DNA of 64,000 nt from Tatumella ptyseos (GTDB lineage Bacteria; Pseudomonadota; Gammaproteobacteria; Enterobacterales; Enterobacteriaceae), in contig NZ_CP130649.1 of NCBI RefSeq assembly GCF_030552895.1, positions 372,001 to 436,000 on the forward strand, in the 5' to 3' direction. The first letter of the stretch is position 1. Each line of letters starts with the position of its first letter. The notes beneath the pieces were generated by a model that saw only the letters and a program-made list of their open reading frames with translations, did no database searches and was not told the origin of the DNA. The position numbers and the translations under genes were made by a program. Positions 1-8,819 of this stretch are shown in pieces.

Positions 1-1755
1 CGAACCATTTTGAACATATTCATTAGTGGTGGCATCAAGCTCTGCATCATTTTTAATGTTGGTTCTAAAAATAGCGGCACTCAGTAGGAGTTTTTTATCA
101 AATAATGACCATTTTGTTCCAACCTCAGTCGTCTCTGCTTTTTCGGGACTAAAGTTGATATTTTCGCCGCCACGAGAAGTCCGGTCGGTCGAATCATTCG
201 TCAGTTTAAAATCAACGCCGCCTGGTGGCTGTTGGGAAACCCCATAGTTGGCATACAGATTACCGTTCTCAGTGAGGTGATACAGCGCACCAATTTTCCA
301 GTTAAACAGGTTATCCGACTGCTTCAGGTTACTATGGCCGGTGGCACTGTCTGCAATGTAGTGCGTTTGATAGCTGTCGACACGTAATCCACCGTTAAGC
401 GATAAGCGATCGGTCAACGCCAAGGTGTCGAAGGCATAAACGCCTAAGGTATTGGTCCGGCCACGCGTCGCATAGGCTGTGGTAGGGGAGACGGTAATGT
501 CTGAAGAGGGATTGAGAAGATTGACACTATTCGAGGCAAAAGCATAAGGATAACTATTATAATTTTCCTGCGTCAGCTCCACTCCAGTACTCACGGTATG
601 AGCGACGCCCAACGTCGAGAATTTCGCTGTCAAATTGGTTTGGTTGGTGAGGATCTTATTCACGGTATCGCTGGCATTCATCAACCGAGTACCGTACACC
701 TCACCATTAACGTTGCTAAAGGTTCGTCCCATTACCGCAGATAATAAATAGGATTGGCGGATCTCTGACCAACGCGTGGTGTTAGTCAGGGTGAGGTTAT
801 CATTGAAATCGTGTTCGAAACGCGAGGTAAAGGTATCTTGTACATCGTGTTCATAATCTGAATCGGTGCCATAGAAGGTTTTGCGCGAAACCGGCGAGGC
901 GCTATTCAATAGGGCATTGGTACTGCTGTAGCCCGGTAAACCAACGGTATAAACACCACCGTCTGGGGTGCTGTCTTGCTGGACATGCAGATAATCGAGA
1001 TAAAGGCGTGTTGAAGTGCCAAGTCCAAAGGCAATAGAGGGGGCAATACCATACTTTTCGTGGTCGACGTCGTTACGTCCTTTCGTATTACCTTTATCGC
1101 CCATCACATTCACTCTGAAGGCGGTGGTGTCGTTAATCATCTGATTATAATCGAGGGTACCCCGACGTTCCGATGCGCTACCATAACCCACCGAAGCGTC
1201 AACGCCTGTGTACAGTTCGGGTTGTTTACTCTCCATATTGATCGAGCCTGAAGGCGCCGTTCTACCGTAATCTGAGCCAGAAGGACCTTTGATAATCTCG
1301 ATATTTTTCGTATTAAAGGTATCTCTTGTAATACTTCCAATATCGCGCACACCATCGACATAGATACTGTTTGACGTATCGATCCCCCGCATCATGATGG
1401 CATCGCCCATATTGCTTGAGCCATTTTCCCCAGAGAAGAACGCTCCAACTCCGGGAGAGTTTTTTAAGGCATCGCTGAGGGTATTGGCTTGCTGCTCATG
1501 TAACACCTTCTGAGGGACGACTTGAACTGTGCGCGTTGTGTCAGCAATGGGGGCCGTGAATTTCGTTCCGGAGAGTTTTTCCGGTGCATACAGTGAAGGA
1601 AGCGCATTAGCTGAAACGACAATATCGTCGTTTTTTTTCAAAGAGGCTGTATTTTCAGTAGCCTGTGCATTCATGATCATGCCAGACAAACCCGTAAATA
1701 AGGTGACTTGGCTTAATACCTTTAGCGATGGCGAAACGTTATTTTTATTTTTCAT
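1..1755 (-). CDS. fiu: Catecholate siderophore TonB-dependent receptor Fiu (partial, C-terminus off the window)
   Basis: Outer-membrane receptor that imports ferric catecholates and related monomeric siderophores using TonB energy. The complement reads without a stop from ATG at 1755 to the window edge, about 585 codons; Fiu is about 760 residues, so the last part of the barrel is missing. A signal-peptide-like N-terminus is followed by a TonB box (DDIVVSAN) and a plug with blocks nearly identical to E. coli Fiu, such as RGIDTSNSIYVDG, IKGPSGSDYGR and YGIAPSIAFGLGTS. The barrel continues with NQTNLTAKFS and LYHLTENGNLYANYGVSQQ. A Fur box lies about 27 bp upstream of the start, so iron repression is expected. 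The family identification is by recognition of these blocks; ligand range is inferred from E. coli. Confidence 0.9.
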   Translation of the reverse strand, partial: MKNKNNVSPSLKVLSQVTLFTGLSGMIMNAQATENTASLKKNDDIVVSANALPSLYAPEKLSGTKFTAPIADTTRTVQVVPQKVLHEQQANTLSDALKNSPGVGAFFSGENGSSNMGDAIMMRGIDTSNSIYVDGVRDIGSITRDTFNTKNIEIIKGPSGSDYGRTAPSGSINMESKQPELYTGVDASVGYGSASERRGTLDYNQMINDTTAFRVNVMGDKGNTKGRNDVDHEKYGIAPSIAFGLGTSTRLYLDYLHVQQDSTPDGGVYTVGLPGYSSTNALLNSASPVSRKTFYGTDSDYEHDVQDTFTSRFEHDFNDNLTLTNTTRWSEIRQSYLLSAVMGRTFSNVNGEVYGTRLMNASDTVNKILTNQTNLTAKFSTLGVAHTVSTGVELTQENYNSYPYAFASNSVNLLNPSSDITVSPTTAYATRGRTNTLGVYAFDTLALTDRLSLNGGLRVDSYQTHYIADSATGHSNLKQSDNLFNWKIGALYHLTENGNLYANYGVSQQPPGGVDFKLTNDSTDRTSRGGENINFSPEKAETTEVGTKWSLFDKKLLLSAAIFRTNIKNDAELDATTNEYVQNGS

Positions 1756-2218
1756 TATTGAATTTAGATGAGTTTATTAATGTTAATCATTATCATTACT
1801 ATTCAATAACAATGTAAGCTTTTATTTACATAAGTTTACATATTAATGCATTTTGAAAATACTATATTTTTCAGTGGATTATGTTGTTTTTTTGTTAAAA
1901 AATAAGTGTAGTGAAGTAATGAAGAGGATATTAGTCAACTCATTGTAAAGGAGTAAGAGTAACGAGTTGGATGCAATAACTGGCTAACTGAGCACCACTG
2001 TTTATCTATTTTTTTATACTCACCTTGGGTGAAGAAGCCGCATAAACCGTTTTAAATTAAAACAATTTCTTTATCTTTAGGCGCCGGTCAGCGCATGATG
2101 ATGATGAATCATGCGCTGCAGAGCAAATTATCTTTACACCCGAAATAGGTATTAATACTAGTAATAACCTACCAATAGCTCTATTTATAAGGTGCTGAAT
2201 ATCAATGCGAATTCTCGC
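1756..2218. other. Intergenic region with a perfect 11-bp hairpin at 2089-2118
   Basis: This 463-bp AT-rich gap lies upstream of fiu and downstream of rcnR. Besides the Fur box it holds a perfect inverted repeat: arms cagcgcatgat (2089-2099) and atcatgcgctg (2108-2118) around an 8-nt loop. Neither strand has a T-run after it, so it is not a classical intrinsic terminator. It could end rcnR transcription or be a small palindromic repeat. I see no gene here. Confidence 0.5.
1782..1800 (-). promoter_or_regulatory. Fur box upstream of fiu
   Basis: On the complement the 19-mer agtaatgataatgattaac matches the palindromic Fur consensus at 15 of 19 positions by my count. It sits directly upstream of the fiu start codon, as expected for an iron-repressed siderophore receptor. 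Confidence 0.75.
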
Positions 2219-2494
2219 TCATTTTAAGTAAGACCGGATAACGGTAATCACCTCGTCTAAATCATTTTTTCGTGTGTCGCTGTCGGCATGCTCATCAAGT
2301 AAGTGTTCTCGTATATGATCCTCCAGTAACTCACTCATTAGGCCATTCACAGCCCCTCTTATTGCCGCGACTTGTTGTAATACCTTTAAACAATCCTCAC
2401 CTGTCTCAACCGCGGTTTCGAGTGACGAGGCCTGCCCCTTAATGCGTCTTATACGGGTGATAATCGCTTTTTTATTTTTAATTACGTGTCCCAT
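2219..2494 (-). CDS. rcnR: Ni/Co-responsive transcriptional repressor RcnR (CsoR/FrmR family)
   Basis: Small all-helical metal sensor that represses the divergently transcribed nickel/cobalt exporter gene rcnA until Ni(II) or Co(II) binds. I chose ATG at 2494 rather than the upstream start because a good ribosome site (aggaga) precedes it, and because this start places His3, Cys35, His60 and His64 exactly at the RcnR metal-ligand numbering. The core VLQQVAAIRGAVNGLM motif is typical of the RcnR/FrmR branch. The product is 91 residues, close to E. coli RcnR (90). It is divergent from rcnA with the operator between them. Confidence 0.9.
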   Translation of the reverse strand: MGHVIKNKKAIITRIRRIKGQASSLETAVETGEDCLKVLQQVAAIRGAVNGLMSELLEDHIREHLLDEHADSDTRKNDLDEVITVIRSYLK

Positions 2495-2520
2495 TCTCAC
2501 TCTCCTGTTGATCATTACTA

Positions 2521-2535
2521 TACTGGGGTATAGTA
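2521..2535. promoter_or_regulatory. RcnR operator candidate in the rcnR-rcnA intergenic region
   Basis: The 15-bp site tactggggtatagta fits the CsoR/RcnR half-palindrome layout TACT-(G-tract)-AGTA with the same 15-bp total length as the E. coli RcnR site, but has four G followed by TAT rather than six G. It lies between the divergent rcnR and rcnA starts, where RcnR would control both genes. Assignment is by pattern and position. Confidence 0.65.
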
Positions 2536-2591
2536 TATTTGTCGATTTCATGGTCCATTATTACTGATTACAATTCCTTTAGGGGATTTTT

Positions 2592-3695
2592 ATGGTCGAT
2601 TTTTCGACGCTACTTTCGCAGGGTAACTCGAGTGCTTTACTGTTCATACCCAGTGCAATTCTACTTGGTGCTCTCCATGGCTTAGAGCCTGGCCACTCTA
2701 AAACAATGATGGCTGCATTTATCGTGGCGATTAAAGGTACGGTAAAGCAGGCAATACTCTTGGGTGTCGCCGCGACTATCTCTCATACCGCTATCGTCTG
2801 GCTTATCGCAATGGGAGGGATGTATCTCAGTAAGCAGTTTACCGCTGAAGCGTCGGAGCCTTGGTTACAGATCATTTCAGGGGGCATTATTCTACTGACT
2901 GCAATATGGATGTTCTGGCGAAACTGGGCCGAATACAAGGAATGGAAAGTCATAAGACATATCCATCACCATGAGGAGAACAGCGGAAAAAATATCGATA
3001 CCGGCCACGGTATTATCAATATCGCTATGGCTGAGGTTGAAGGATGTCACCGACTCGTCTTCAAGACGCTAACAGGTCACGCTTGGCATGCTGAGGATAT
3101 CGTTATTCATACCACTCGCTCGGACGGAGAAAAGAAAACCTACTTCTTTATCCAAAAAGGAGGGGGTATTTTTTCTGAGGGAGCAGTAACGGAGCCAGAT
3201 CATTTTTCTGCCAAGTTAGAATTAGGGCATCGAAATCATCTCCACAGATTCGATTTCACACTAGGTCACCATGACCATCCCGAATTGGAAGGACTTGATA
3301 GTGCTTCAGATGAATACCAAGACGCGCATGAAAAAGCCCATGCGAACGAAATTAAGCACCGTTTTCACAATAAGAATGTAAGCAATAGCCAAATACTTTT
3401 ATTCGGTTTAACCGGCGGATTAATACCATGTCCTGCGGCGATAACCGTCTTATTAATCTGTATTCAAATGAAAAAAGTCACCTTGGGTGCCACTTTAGTC
3501 TTTTGTTTTAGTATTGGTTTAGCCATTACGCTACTCACTGTGGGAGTAGGGGCGGCCCTCGGCGTTAGACATTTAACTCGACGCTGGAATGGTTTTTCCT
3601 CTTTTGCCCGTGTCGCCCCTTACTTATCGAGTCTCCTTATTGCTGTAGTAGGGGTGTATATGGCTATTCATGGCTTAACTGCAATCATTGGATAA
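2592..3695 (+). CDS. rcnA: Nickel/cobalt efflux permease RcnA (NicO family)
   Basis: Inner-membrane exporter that removes excess Ni and Co ions. It is 367 residues with membrane segments at both ends. The signature HGLEPGHSKTMMAAF lies near residue 30 and the second-half motif GLTGGLIPCPAAITVLL near residue 275. A long cytosolic-type loop (roughly residues 115-260) is rich in histidine (HIHHHEEN, LGHRNHLHR, LGHHDHPE) and presumably binds metal. This loop makes it clearly longer than E. coli RcnA (about 274 residues). It is transcribed away from rcnR and preceded by the RcnR operator candidate. Confidence 0.92.
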   Translation: MVDFSTLLSQGNSSALLFIPSAILLGALHGLEPGHSKTMMAAFIVAIKGTVKQAILLGVAATISHTAIVWLIAMGGMYLSKQFTAEASEPWLQIISGGIILLTAIWMFWRNWAEYKEWKVIRHIHHHEENSGKNIDTGHGIINIAMAEVEGCHRLVFKTLTGHAWHAEDIVIHTTRSDGEKKTYFFIQKGGGIFSEGAVTEPDHFSAKLELGHRNHLHRFDFTLGHHDHPELEGLDSASDEYQDAHEKAHANEIKHRFHNKNVSNSQILLFGLTGGLIPCPAAITVLLICIQMKKVTLGATLVFCFSIGLAITLLTVGVGAALGVRHLTRRWNGFSSFARVAPYLSSLLIAVVGVYMAIHGLTAIIG

Positions 3696-3704
3696 AAAAT
3701 TGAG

Positions 3705-3881
3705 ATGGCAATTAAGTCTCCTTGTATAGATAGATGTGCTATGGATAGCAAAACTCGCTGGTGCGAGGGGTGTTGCCGCAGCAAAGAAGAAATTAAGCAA
3801 TGGAAAAAACTTTCCCCCTATCATCAAAAAATATTACTCAATGAGCTTCCTTTAAGACTCGATAAGATAAAGAATAAATAA
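3705..3881 (+). CDS. DUF1289-family small Cys-rich protein
   Basis: A 58-residue protein starting at ATG 3705, nine bases after the rcnA stop. The Cys pattern SPCIDRCAMD...WCEGCCRS followed by EEIKQWKKLSPYHQK is the DUF1289 signature; the cysteines may bind a metal or an Fe-S cluster, but the function is unknown. The tight spacing to rcnA suggests co-transcription with the metal efflux gene. Confidence 0.75.
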   Translation: MAIKSPCIDRCAMDSKTRWCEGCCRSKEEIKQWKKLSPYHQKILLNELPLRLDKIKNK

Positions 3882-3912
3882 TTTGTGTCGGTTTGATTAA
3901 AAAGGAATAAAA

Positions 3913-4254
3913 ATGACGGTGATATCTGCCTATTTTGCTCTTGCACTAGCTATTATTTTGGAAGTCGCTGCTACAACATTTCTCGGGAAATCAGAAGGTT
4001 TTACTAAATTAATCCCCACACTGGTTTCTGGATTATTTTATGCAGGATCATTTTACGTACTTTCACAAGTGATACGCGTCATCCCATTAGGAGTGGCTTA
4101 TGCTTCCTGGGCTGGTGTGGGTATTGTATTGACGACAATCATTGGCATCTATTTCTTCAAGCAACTTCCAGACGTCATCGCTGTAGTGGGAATAACATTG
4201 ATTGTGGTGGGAGTAGTACTCATCAATGGATTCTCTAAAACGAATTTTCATTAA
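3913..4254 (+). CDS. Small multidrug resistance (SMR) efflux protein, EmrE/QacE type
   Basis: Four-helix inner-membrane antiporter of 113 residues. It carries the essential membrane-embedded Glu in helix 1 (Glu17, AIILEVAATTFLGKSEGFT), the conserved IPLGVAYASWAGVGIV stretch in helix 3, and a C-terminal helix ending VLINGFSK. These fit the drug-exporting EmrE/Qac subtype better than the guanidinium (SugE/Gdx) subtype. Proton-driven export of quaternary ammonium or other lipophilic cations is the family role; the actual substrate cannot be read from sequence. It follows rcnA and the DUF1289 gene on the same strand, about 30 bp downstream. Confidence 0.88.
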   Translation: MTVISAYFALALAIILEVAATTFLGKSEGFTKLIPTLVSGLFYAGSFYVLSQVIRVIPLGVAYASWAGVGIVLTTIIGIYFFKQLPDVIAVVGITLIVVGVVLINGFSKTNFH

Positions 4255-4424
4255 AAAATTTCAATAAGAGGGGGCATCATCCCAAATAATAACGGTATAC
4301 GGTTGCTGAGGCTAAGAGATAACAGTAAACATAGGCAGTAAGTAACCCTGATGGAGTGTAAAAATGGGGTGGTAGGGAGGGTACAATATACCGATCCCGC
4401 TATGAGCGAGAACGGTAGCATTGA

Positions 4425-5402
4425 TCAGGATAGGGTAATGACGACTTTTCCGATGTGTGATCCGGTATCTAAGCATTCATGGGCTTTAGCAATCTCTTCC
4501 ATGGGATAGGTAGCATAGATAAGGGGTTTACAATGACCTTTCTCTAAGGCTGGCCACACTTTTTCTTTTAACTGTTCAGCAATCTCTCTTTTTTCTTCAA
4601 GATTACGTCCGCGCATTGTAGAGCCAGTGATGGTGATACGCTTGACCATCATATGGGTGATATCAAAATTATCGACCAGATTGCCGCCCATAAAACCTAT
4701 AATCACCAATCTGCCATCTTTTTTCATAAGATTCATATTCTTATTAAAATAGGATGCACCCACGATATCCAAGATGACGTCGACTCCTTCACCCTCAGTT
4801 AGCGCCTTCACCTGCTCTTCAAAATCTGCCTTTTTATAATTGATAACCGTCGCAGAAGATTGCAATTCTTCGACTTTTTTATCATCTCCTACCGTCGCAA
4901 AAACCTTTAGGCCAAATTCTTTACCTAAAGCGATGGCAGTGGTGCCTATCCCACTCGCCCCACCATGAATCAGTACGCTTTCATTAGGCTTTGCCTTGCC
5001 AAGCTGGAAAAGGTTAGCCCAGACAGTGAAGAAAGTTTCAGGTATTGCTGCGGCTTCTTCAAAACTTATTCCCTTAGGAATAGGTAGCGTTTGCGCCGCG
5101 GGAACTGCACAGAATTCAGCGTAGCCACCACCGTTAGTCAGTGCACAAACCGCATCACCCACCTTAAAGTTTGTGACCTCTGACCCTACCTCTTCAACGA
5201 TCCCTGAGACTTCTAGGCCGGGAATCGGAGTTAACCCCTTAGGCATGGGGTATTTCCCTTGGCGCTGTAAAATATCAGGACGATTGACTCCGGCAGCATG
5301 AACTTTGATTAACACTTCATGGTGAGCAATGGTTGGGCGATCACCCTCGACAATTTTTAGTACCTCGGGACCGCCGGGTTGAGTGATTTCAACAAATTTC
5401 AT
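4425..5402 (-). CDS. NAD(P)H-quinone oxidoreductase, PIG3 family (medium-chain reductase)
   Basis: Zinc-independent medium-chain reductase of 325 residues, related to QOR and TP53I3/PIG3, which reduces quinones with NADPH. It has an N-terminal GroES-like domain (VLIKVHAAGVNRPDILQRQGKYP, the PIG3-type pattern) and a Rossmann domain with HGGASGIGTTAIAL near residue 146, followed by VINYKKADF. No catalytic or structural zinc cysteines are present. It starts four bases after the hchA stop, so it is almost certainly co-transcribed with that glyoxalase/deglycase gene. Shared detoxification of reactive carbonyls or quinones is an inference from this pairing. Confidence 0.88.
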   Translation of the reverse strand: MKFVEITQPGGPEVLKIVEGDRPTIAHHEVLIKVHAAGVNRPDILQRQGKYPMPKGLTPIPGLEVSGIVEEVGSEVTNFKVGDAVCALTNGGGYAEFCAVPAAQTLPIPKGISFEEAAAIPETFFTVWANLFQLGKAKPNESVLIHGGASGIGTTAIALGKEFGLKVFATVGDDKKVEELQSSATVINYKKADFEEQVKALTEGEGVDVILDIVGASYFNKNMNLMKKDGRLVIIGFMGGNLVDNFDITHMMVKRITITGSTMRGRNLEEKREIAEQLKEKVWPALEKGHCKPLIYATYPMEEIAKAHECLDTGSHIGKVVITLS

Positions 5403-5405
5403 ACC

Positions 5406-6257
5406 TTATCCTTTGTTGAAATGGTCGAGTAATGTCTTCGCTGCCACTTTACCCAGCGCATTGGCAGCAAAAGGACTATCACCGGTAATCACTTTACGGT
5501 CGGAGTGAACCTTGCCGCTGATATCATCATTGACTAAGGTCAGCCCCATCTCTTTTAGCTCTTTTCCGAAGAACCACGTGAGTCCACCTGGCATATAGCC
5601 GATATCGGGGGTTTGCTTATCGGCACTATCAGGGAAGGCGCAGATTGAATAGCCGCTTAGTGGATTATCACCGTCGCGCAACGCTAAGAAGGCTGCCGGG
5701 CCGTGGCAGATTGATAGAATAAATTTATCTTTTTCTACAGCCCAACGTAAAATTTTTGCGACGTTAGGATCATTCGGTAAGCCAATCAATGCCCCATGTC
5801 CGCCAGGAATAAAGACCGCAGCATAGTTATTATCGGCTAACTGAGCGACGACATCATGAAGCGATAAGGGCGTAAGAAATTTCTGCTGGTACTTCTCGAA
5901 GAAAGGGATCACTTTTTTGTCTTCGTTCGGCATCGCCCAATATTCAAACTTGGTCATTCTTCCAGACGGTGTGGCAATATCAAAATCGAAGCCGGCAGCA
6001 TGCAGGTGATACATAGGTAAAAGTGTTTCGACAGGGTGGTTGCCGGTGGAGAATAATTTCCCATTATCGGTAGTTAAGTAGCGCTCATCGGCAGCAATCA
6101 CCAGTACTTTAGCCTTACCCTGATAGGGATTACTGTATTCATCATCGCTGAGGTCAGATACCGACGAAGTAAACTGGGAAAGAGAGTAGGGTGAGGGAAA
6201 GTAAGCATTACGTTCAGCGTGATCAATCTGTGGTGCTTTATTTTCATTATCTTTCAT
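5406..6257 (-). CDS. hchA: Glyoxalase III / protein deglycase Hsp31 (HchA, DJ-1/PfpI superfamily)
   Basis: Cytosolic DJ-1 family enzyme of 283 residues that converts methylglyoxal to lactate, repairs glycated proteins and acts as a holding chaperone. It aligns along its length with E. coli HchA. The catalytic nucleophile is Cys184 in SICHGPAAF, the nearby acid is Glu77 in GNHPVETLL, and the metal-site region is YHLHAAGFDFDIATPSGRM. The gene is first in a two-gene unit with the downstream quinone reductase. Confidence 0.93.
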   Translation of the reverse strand: MKDNENKAPQIDHAERNAYFPSPYSLSQFTSSVSDLSDDEYSNPYQGKAKVLVIAADERYLTTDNGKLFSTGNHPVETLLPMYHLHAAGFDFDIATPSGRMTKFEYWAMPNEDKKVIPFFEKYQQKFLTPLSLHDVVAQLADNNYAAVFIPGGHGALIGLPNDPNVAKILRWAVEKDKFILSICHGPAAFLALRDGDNPLSGYSICAFPDSADKQTPDIGYMPGGLTWFFGKELKEMGLTLVNDDISGKVHSDRKVITGDSPFAANALGKVAAKTLLDHFNKG

Positions 6258-6425
6258 TGTGTGAATCCTTCAGCGGTGAGAATGTGTCATTACAGAATGA
6301 AACGGCCTATTGATTAATTCAATTTAATAATAGTCGCGTTAATGTCTCTGCGCTTAACATGATGGGGGGTTGGGTTACCCTATCAAATCAGCACAGAGGA
6401 CACACTTGGTCTTCTCAGGAAAGGA

Positions 6426-6893
6426 TTAGTACTCGTTTTTCTCACCCGGAGCCGGGACGGAGAGCGGGGTTTTCGAGGTGCCCGCATAGGTTAGGATAAG
6501 CACGGTATCTTGCTTAGGATCGGTCGCAATCCCTCTGTGATATTGATCCACTGATTCCGCAAAAGCCTCGCCTTGTTTATAAACTTTCTTTTCGCCGGTT
6601 TTTTGGTCTTCAAGGGTTAATTGCCCTTGCTCAACATAACCGGCATTTGGGGCGATGTGCTTGTGCCAAGGTAAAGCATGGCCTTTTTGAATATGCAATT
6701 TAATGACGGTTAGCTGCGGAGTGCCTTGTGGATAAGGTTTGTAGGTCCCACCATTCCATGAATGATCCGATTGCACCAGGACCTGTTTTTTCCCAGATTC
6801 AACGGGGTAATTAGGATCGGCAGCATGAGCAAAGCTCCCCAGTAGTGGGACAAATAACGAAGCTAACATTACGCTTTTCAGTGACTTCTTCAT
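6426..6893 (-). CDS. Secreted cupin-domain protein
   Basis: A 155-residue protein with a clear Sec signal peptide (MKKSLKSVMLASLFVPLLG, cleavage likely after AHA near residue 24) and a single cupin domain. Candidate metal-binding histidines are in LPWHKHIAPNAGYVEQGQ with a second cupin motif near DQYHRG. It is likely periplasmic. Function is not known; secreted single-domain cupins often bind small ligands or metals. It lies upstream of hchA in the same direction, 168 bp away, and divergent from the alcohol dehydrogenase at 7179. Confidence 0.75.
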   Translation of the reverse strand: MKKSLKSVMLASLFVPLLGSFAHAADPNYPVESGKKQVLVQSDHSWNGGTYKPYPQGTPQLTVIKLHIQKGHALPWHKHIAPNAGYVEQGQLTLEDQKTGEKKVYKQGEAFAESVDQYHRGIATDPKQDTVLILTYAGTSKTPLSVPAPGEKNEY

Positions 6894-7178
6894 TTAGGAC
6901 TCCTTATTTTATCGTTATTAATAAAGATAGAAGCGAATAAAAGAATCATCGAGCGAAGTTGTTGATAGTTTATCTTCAACCATTTCATAAAAATAGAAAT
7001 ACGATATTATTACTACCACCATAATTATTAATTCTCTCGCTTTTATCGATAAAAAATAACTATTGCGTCTTCCCTTTCCAATGATGAAAAAAAATCATAA
7101 AGGCTATGATTTTCACTCGCTTATTATTCGCCGCTAAACCTCCTATAGTTTTAAAAAAACGACATAGGTAACGGTATT

Positions 7179-8231
7179 ATGCAAAATGAAATTAAAGCAT
7201 TGGGAACTGAATCAGCTTCTCATCCCCTAAAAGTTTTAGGTATTCATCGTCGAGCATTGCGGGCTGATGATGTTGCGATGGATATTTTATATTGTGGAAT
7301 TTGTCACTCTGATCTTCACCAGATCAAAAACGATTTTGGTGGCACGACGTATCCGGTAGTACCTGGACATGAAATAGTGGGTCGCGTTACGGCGGTCGGG
7401 TCAGAGGTGAAAAATTTCAAAGTGGGCGATTATGCAGCGGTCGGCTGTATTGTGGACTCTTGTGGGGAGTGCCCAGCGTGTTCAAGAGACTTACAACAGT
7501 TCTGTGAAGTCGGGACAACTCTCTCTTTCGGCACACCTGATCCTATTTTAGGCGGGATGACCTATGGGGGATTCTCACAAACCTACGTCTGTCGTGAGAA
7601 ATATACTTTAAAAATGCCCAACTTCTCCGATATGGCAGCCGCTGCACCCTTACTCTGTGCCGGCATTACGGTTTATTCGCCGCTAAAACATTGGCAGGCG
7701 GGAGCCGGTAAGGTGGTTGGTATCTTGGGGATAGGGGGCTTGGGGCATGTGGCAATTAAAATAGCCCGTGCAATGGGCGCTCATGTGGTCGTCTTCACTA
7801 CGTCACAGCAGAAAGTTGAGGATGCTAAACGATTGGGAGCGCACGAAGCCGTGTTATCCACAGATAAAGACCAGATGGCGGCGTTAGCGGGGCGTGTAGA
7901 TATTATGATTGATACCGTATCGGCAAAACACGACGTTAATCAATTCCTCAATACTCTTGCTATCGATGGTACCTTGGTATTAGTCGGTATTCCCCCAGAG
8001 CCTCTAGAGATAGGCGCCTTTAATGTCGTTAAAGGACGTCGAAGCTTCGCTGGATCGAATATCGGTGGAATTCGTGAAACACAAGAAATGCTCGATTTCT
8101 GTGCCGAGCATGATATTACGGCAGAGATTGAAGTCGTTAACGCTGACCAAATCAATGAGGCGTTTGATCGTCTGGAAAAGGGTGATGTGAAATACCGCTT
8201 TGTGGTGGATATGGCCACGTTGAGCGCGTAG
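7179..8231 (+). CDS. Zinc-dependent NADP alcohol/aldehyde reductase, YahK-like
   Basis: Medium-chain zinc dehydrogenase of 350 residues, in the cinnamyl-alcohol-dehydrogenase/YahK group that reduces a broad set of aldehydes. Catalytic zinc ligands are in CGICHSDLH and GHEIVGRV; the structural zinc cysteines are in DSCGECPACSRDLQQFC. The Rossmann motif GIGGLGHVAIKIA lies near residue 183, and the C-terminal RETQEMLDFCAEHDI block matches YahK. A strong terminator follows at once. Its placement beside hchA and the quinone reductase suggests an aldehyde-stress cluster, which is inference. Confidence 0.88.
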   Translation: MQNEIKALGTESASHPLKVLGIHRRALRADDVAMDILYCGICHSDLHQIKNDFGGTTYPVVPGHEIVGRVTAVGSEVKNFKVGDYAAVGCIVDSCGECPACSRDLQQFCEVGTTLSFGTPDPILGGMTYGGFSQTYVCREKYTLKMPNFSDMAAAAPLLCAGITVYSPLKHWQAGAGKVVGILGIGGLGHVAIKIARAMGAHVVVFTTSQQKVEDAKRLGAHEAVLSTDKDQMAALAGRVDIMIDTVSAKHDVNQFLNTLAIDGTLVLVGIPPEPLEIGAFNVVKGRRSFAGSNIGGIRETQEMLDFCAEHDITAEIEVVNADQINEAFDRLEKGDVKYRFVVDMATLSA

Positions 8232-8243
8232 AACCCGATCATT

Positions 8244-8267
8244 AAGGGGGAATGTCCCCCTTTTTTT
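8244..8267 (+). terminator. Intrinsic terminator after the YahK-like dehydrogenase
   Basis: A GGGGG/CCCCC stem around the loop aatgt, with flanking A-T pairs and a run of seven T. It lies 13 bp after the stop codon of the dehydrogenase. Confidence 0.85.
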
Positions 8268-8304
8268 CGCTGGGTAGGCGGTCACCACTATGATTAACAA
8301 TTAC

Positions 8305-8715
8305 TCAGCGGCTAGGCCAAGCTAGGGGTAGGATCTGATGTTCGGTGAGTGGCGCTAACTTAACCTCCCGACTGGCTTCCTGTGACAACCAGCGTGCTTC
8401 CTCTATCTCGGCGGCCGGAATAGGCGTAAATGATTTCCGCTGTATACCAAACAGATGTGCTGTCAGCTGATGTTGTGCTTCATTCGCCGCTATATCATGG
8501 AAACACCCCATAGCGACCAGTTCATCTTGAGTCACTTCCATCTGCAGTTCCTCATGTAACTCTCTTATTAAGGCCTCTTCAGGCGTTTCGCCAGCATCAA
8601 TTTTCCCCCCAGGCTGCATGAAAAAAGGCGAACCGGCCTTTCTTACCAGTAAGATGTTCTGACGATCATCAAGTATGAGTGCGGCAGCAACAGTGATATG
8701 GGCTGTATTGGACAT
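8305..8715 (-). CDS. Nudix hydrolase
   Basis: A 136-residue single-domain pyrophosphohydrolase. The Nudix box (G-x5-E-x7-REUxEExGU) is visible as GKIDAGETPEEALIRELHEE, continuing LQM, near residues 37-59. The family cleaves nucleoside diphosphates linked to a variable group; the specific substrate is not evident. The start at 8715 has a ribosome site (gaggt) six bases upstream. It is convergent with the dehydrogenase across the shared terminator region. Confidence 0.85.
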   Translation of the reverse strand: MSNTAHITVAAALILDDRQNILLVRKAGSPFFMQPGGKIDAGETPEEALIRELHEELQMEVTQDELVAMGCFHDIAANEAQHQLTAHLFGIQRKSFTPIPAAEIEEARWLSQEASREVKLAPLTEHQILPLAWPSR

Positions 8716-8819
8716 CTGATTACCTCATCAGGTGTTAAATAAGTCAGTGAGCTGATATTCAGGAGTGATCAGGGTAAGGTAGCATCCTTACCCACCGTCA
8801 TCCCTAACAGAAATAGCGC

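Noticed and set aside
2495..2551. Longer start for rcnR
   Set aside because: It would run through the operator-side promoter region and shift His3 and Cys35 from the conserved RcnR numbering; ATG 2494 has a good ribosome site.
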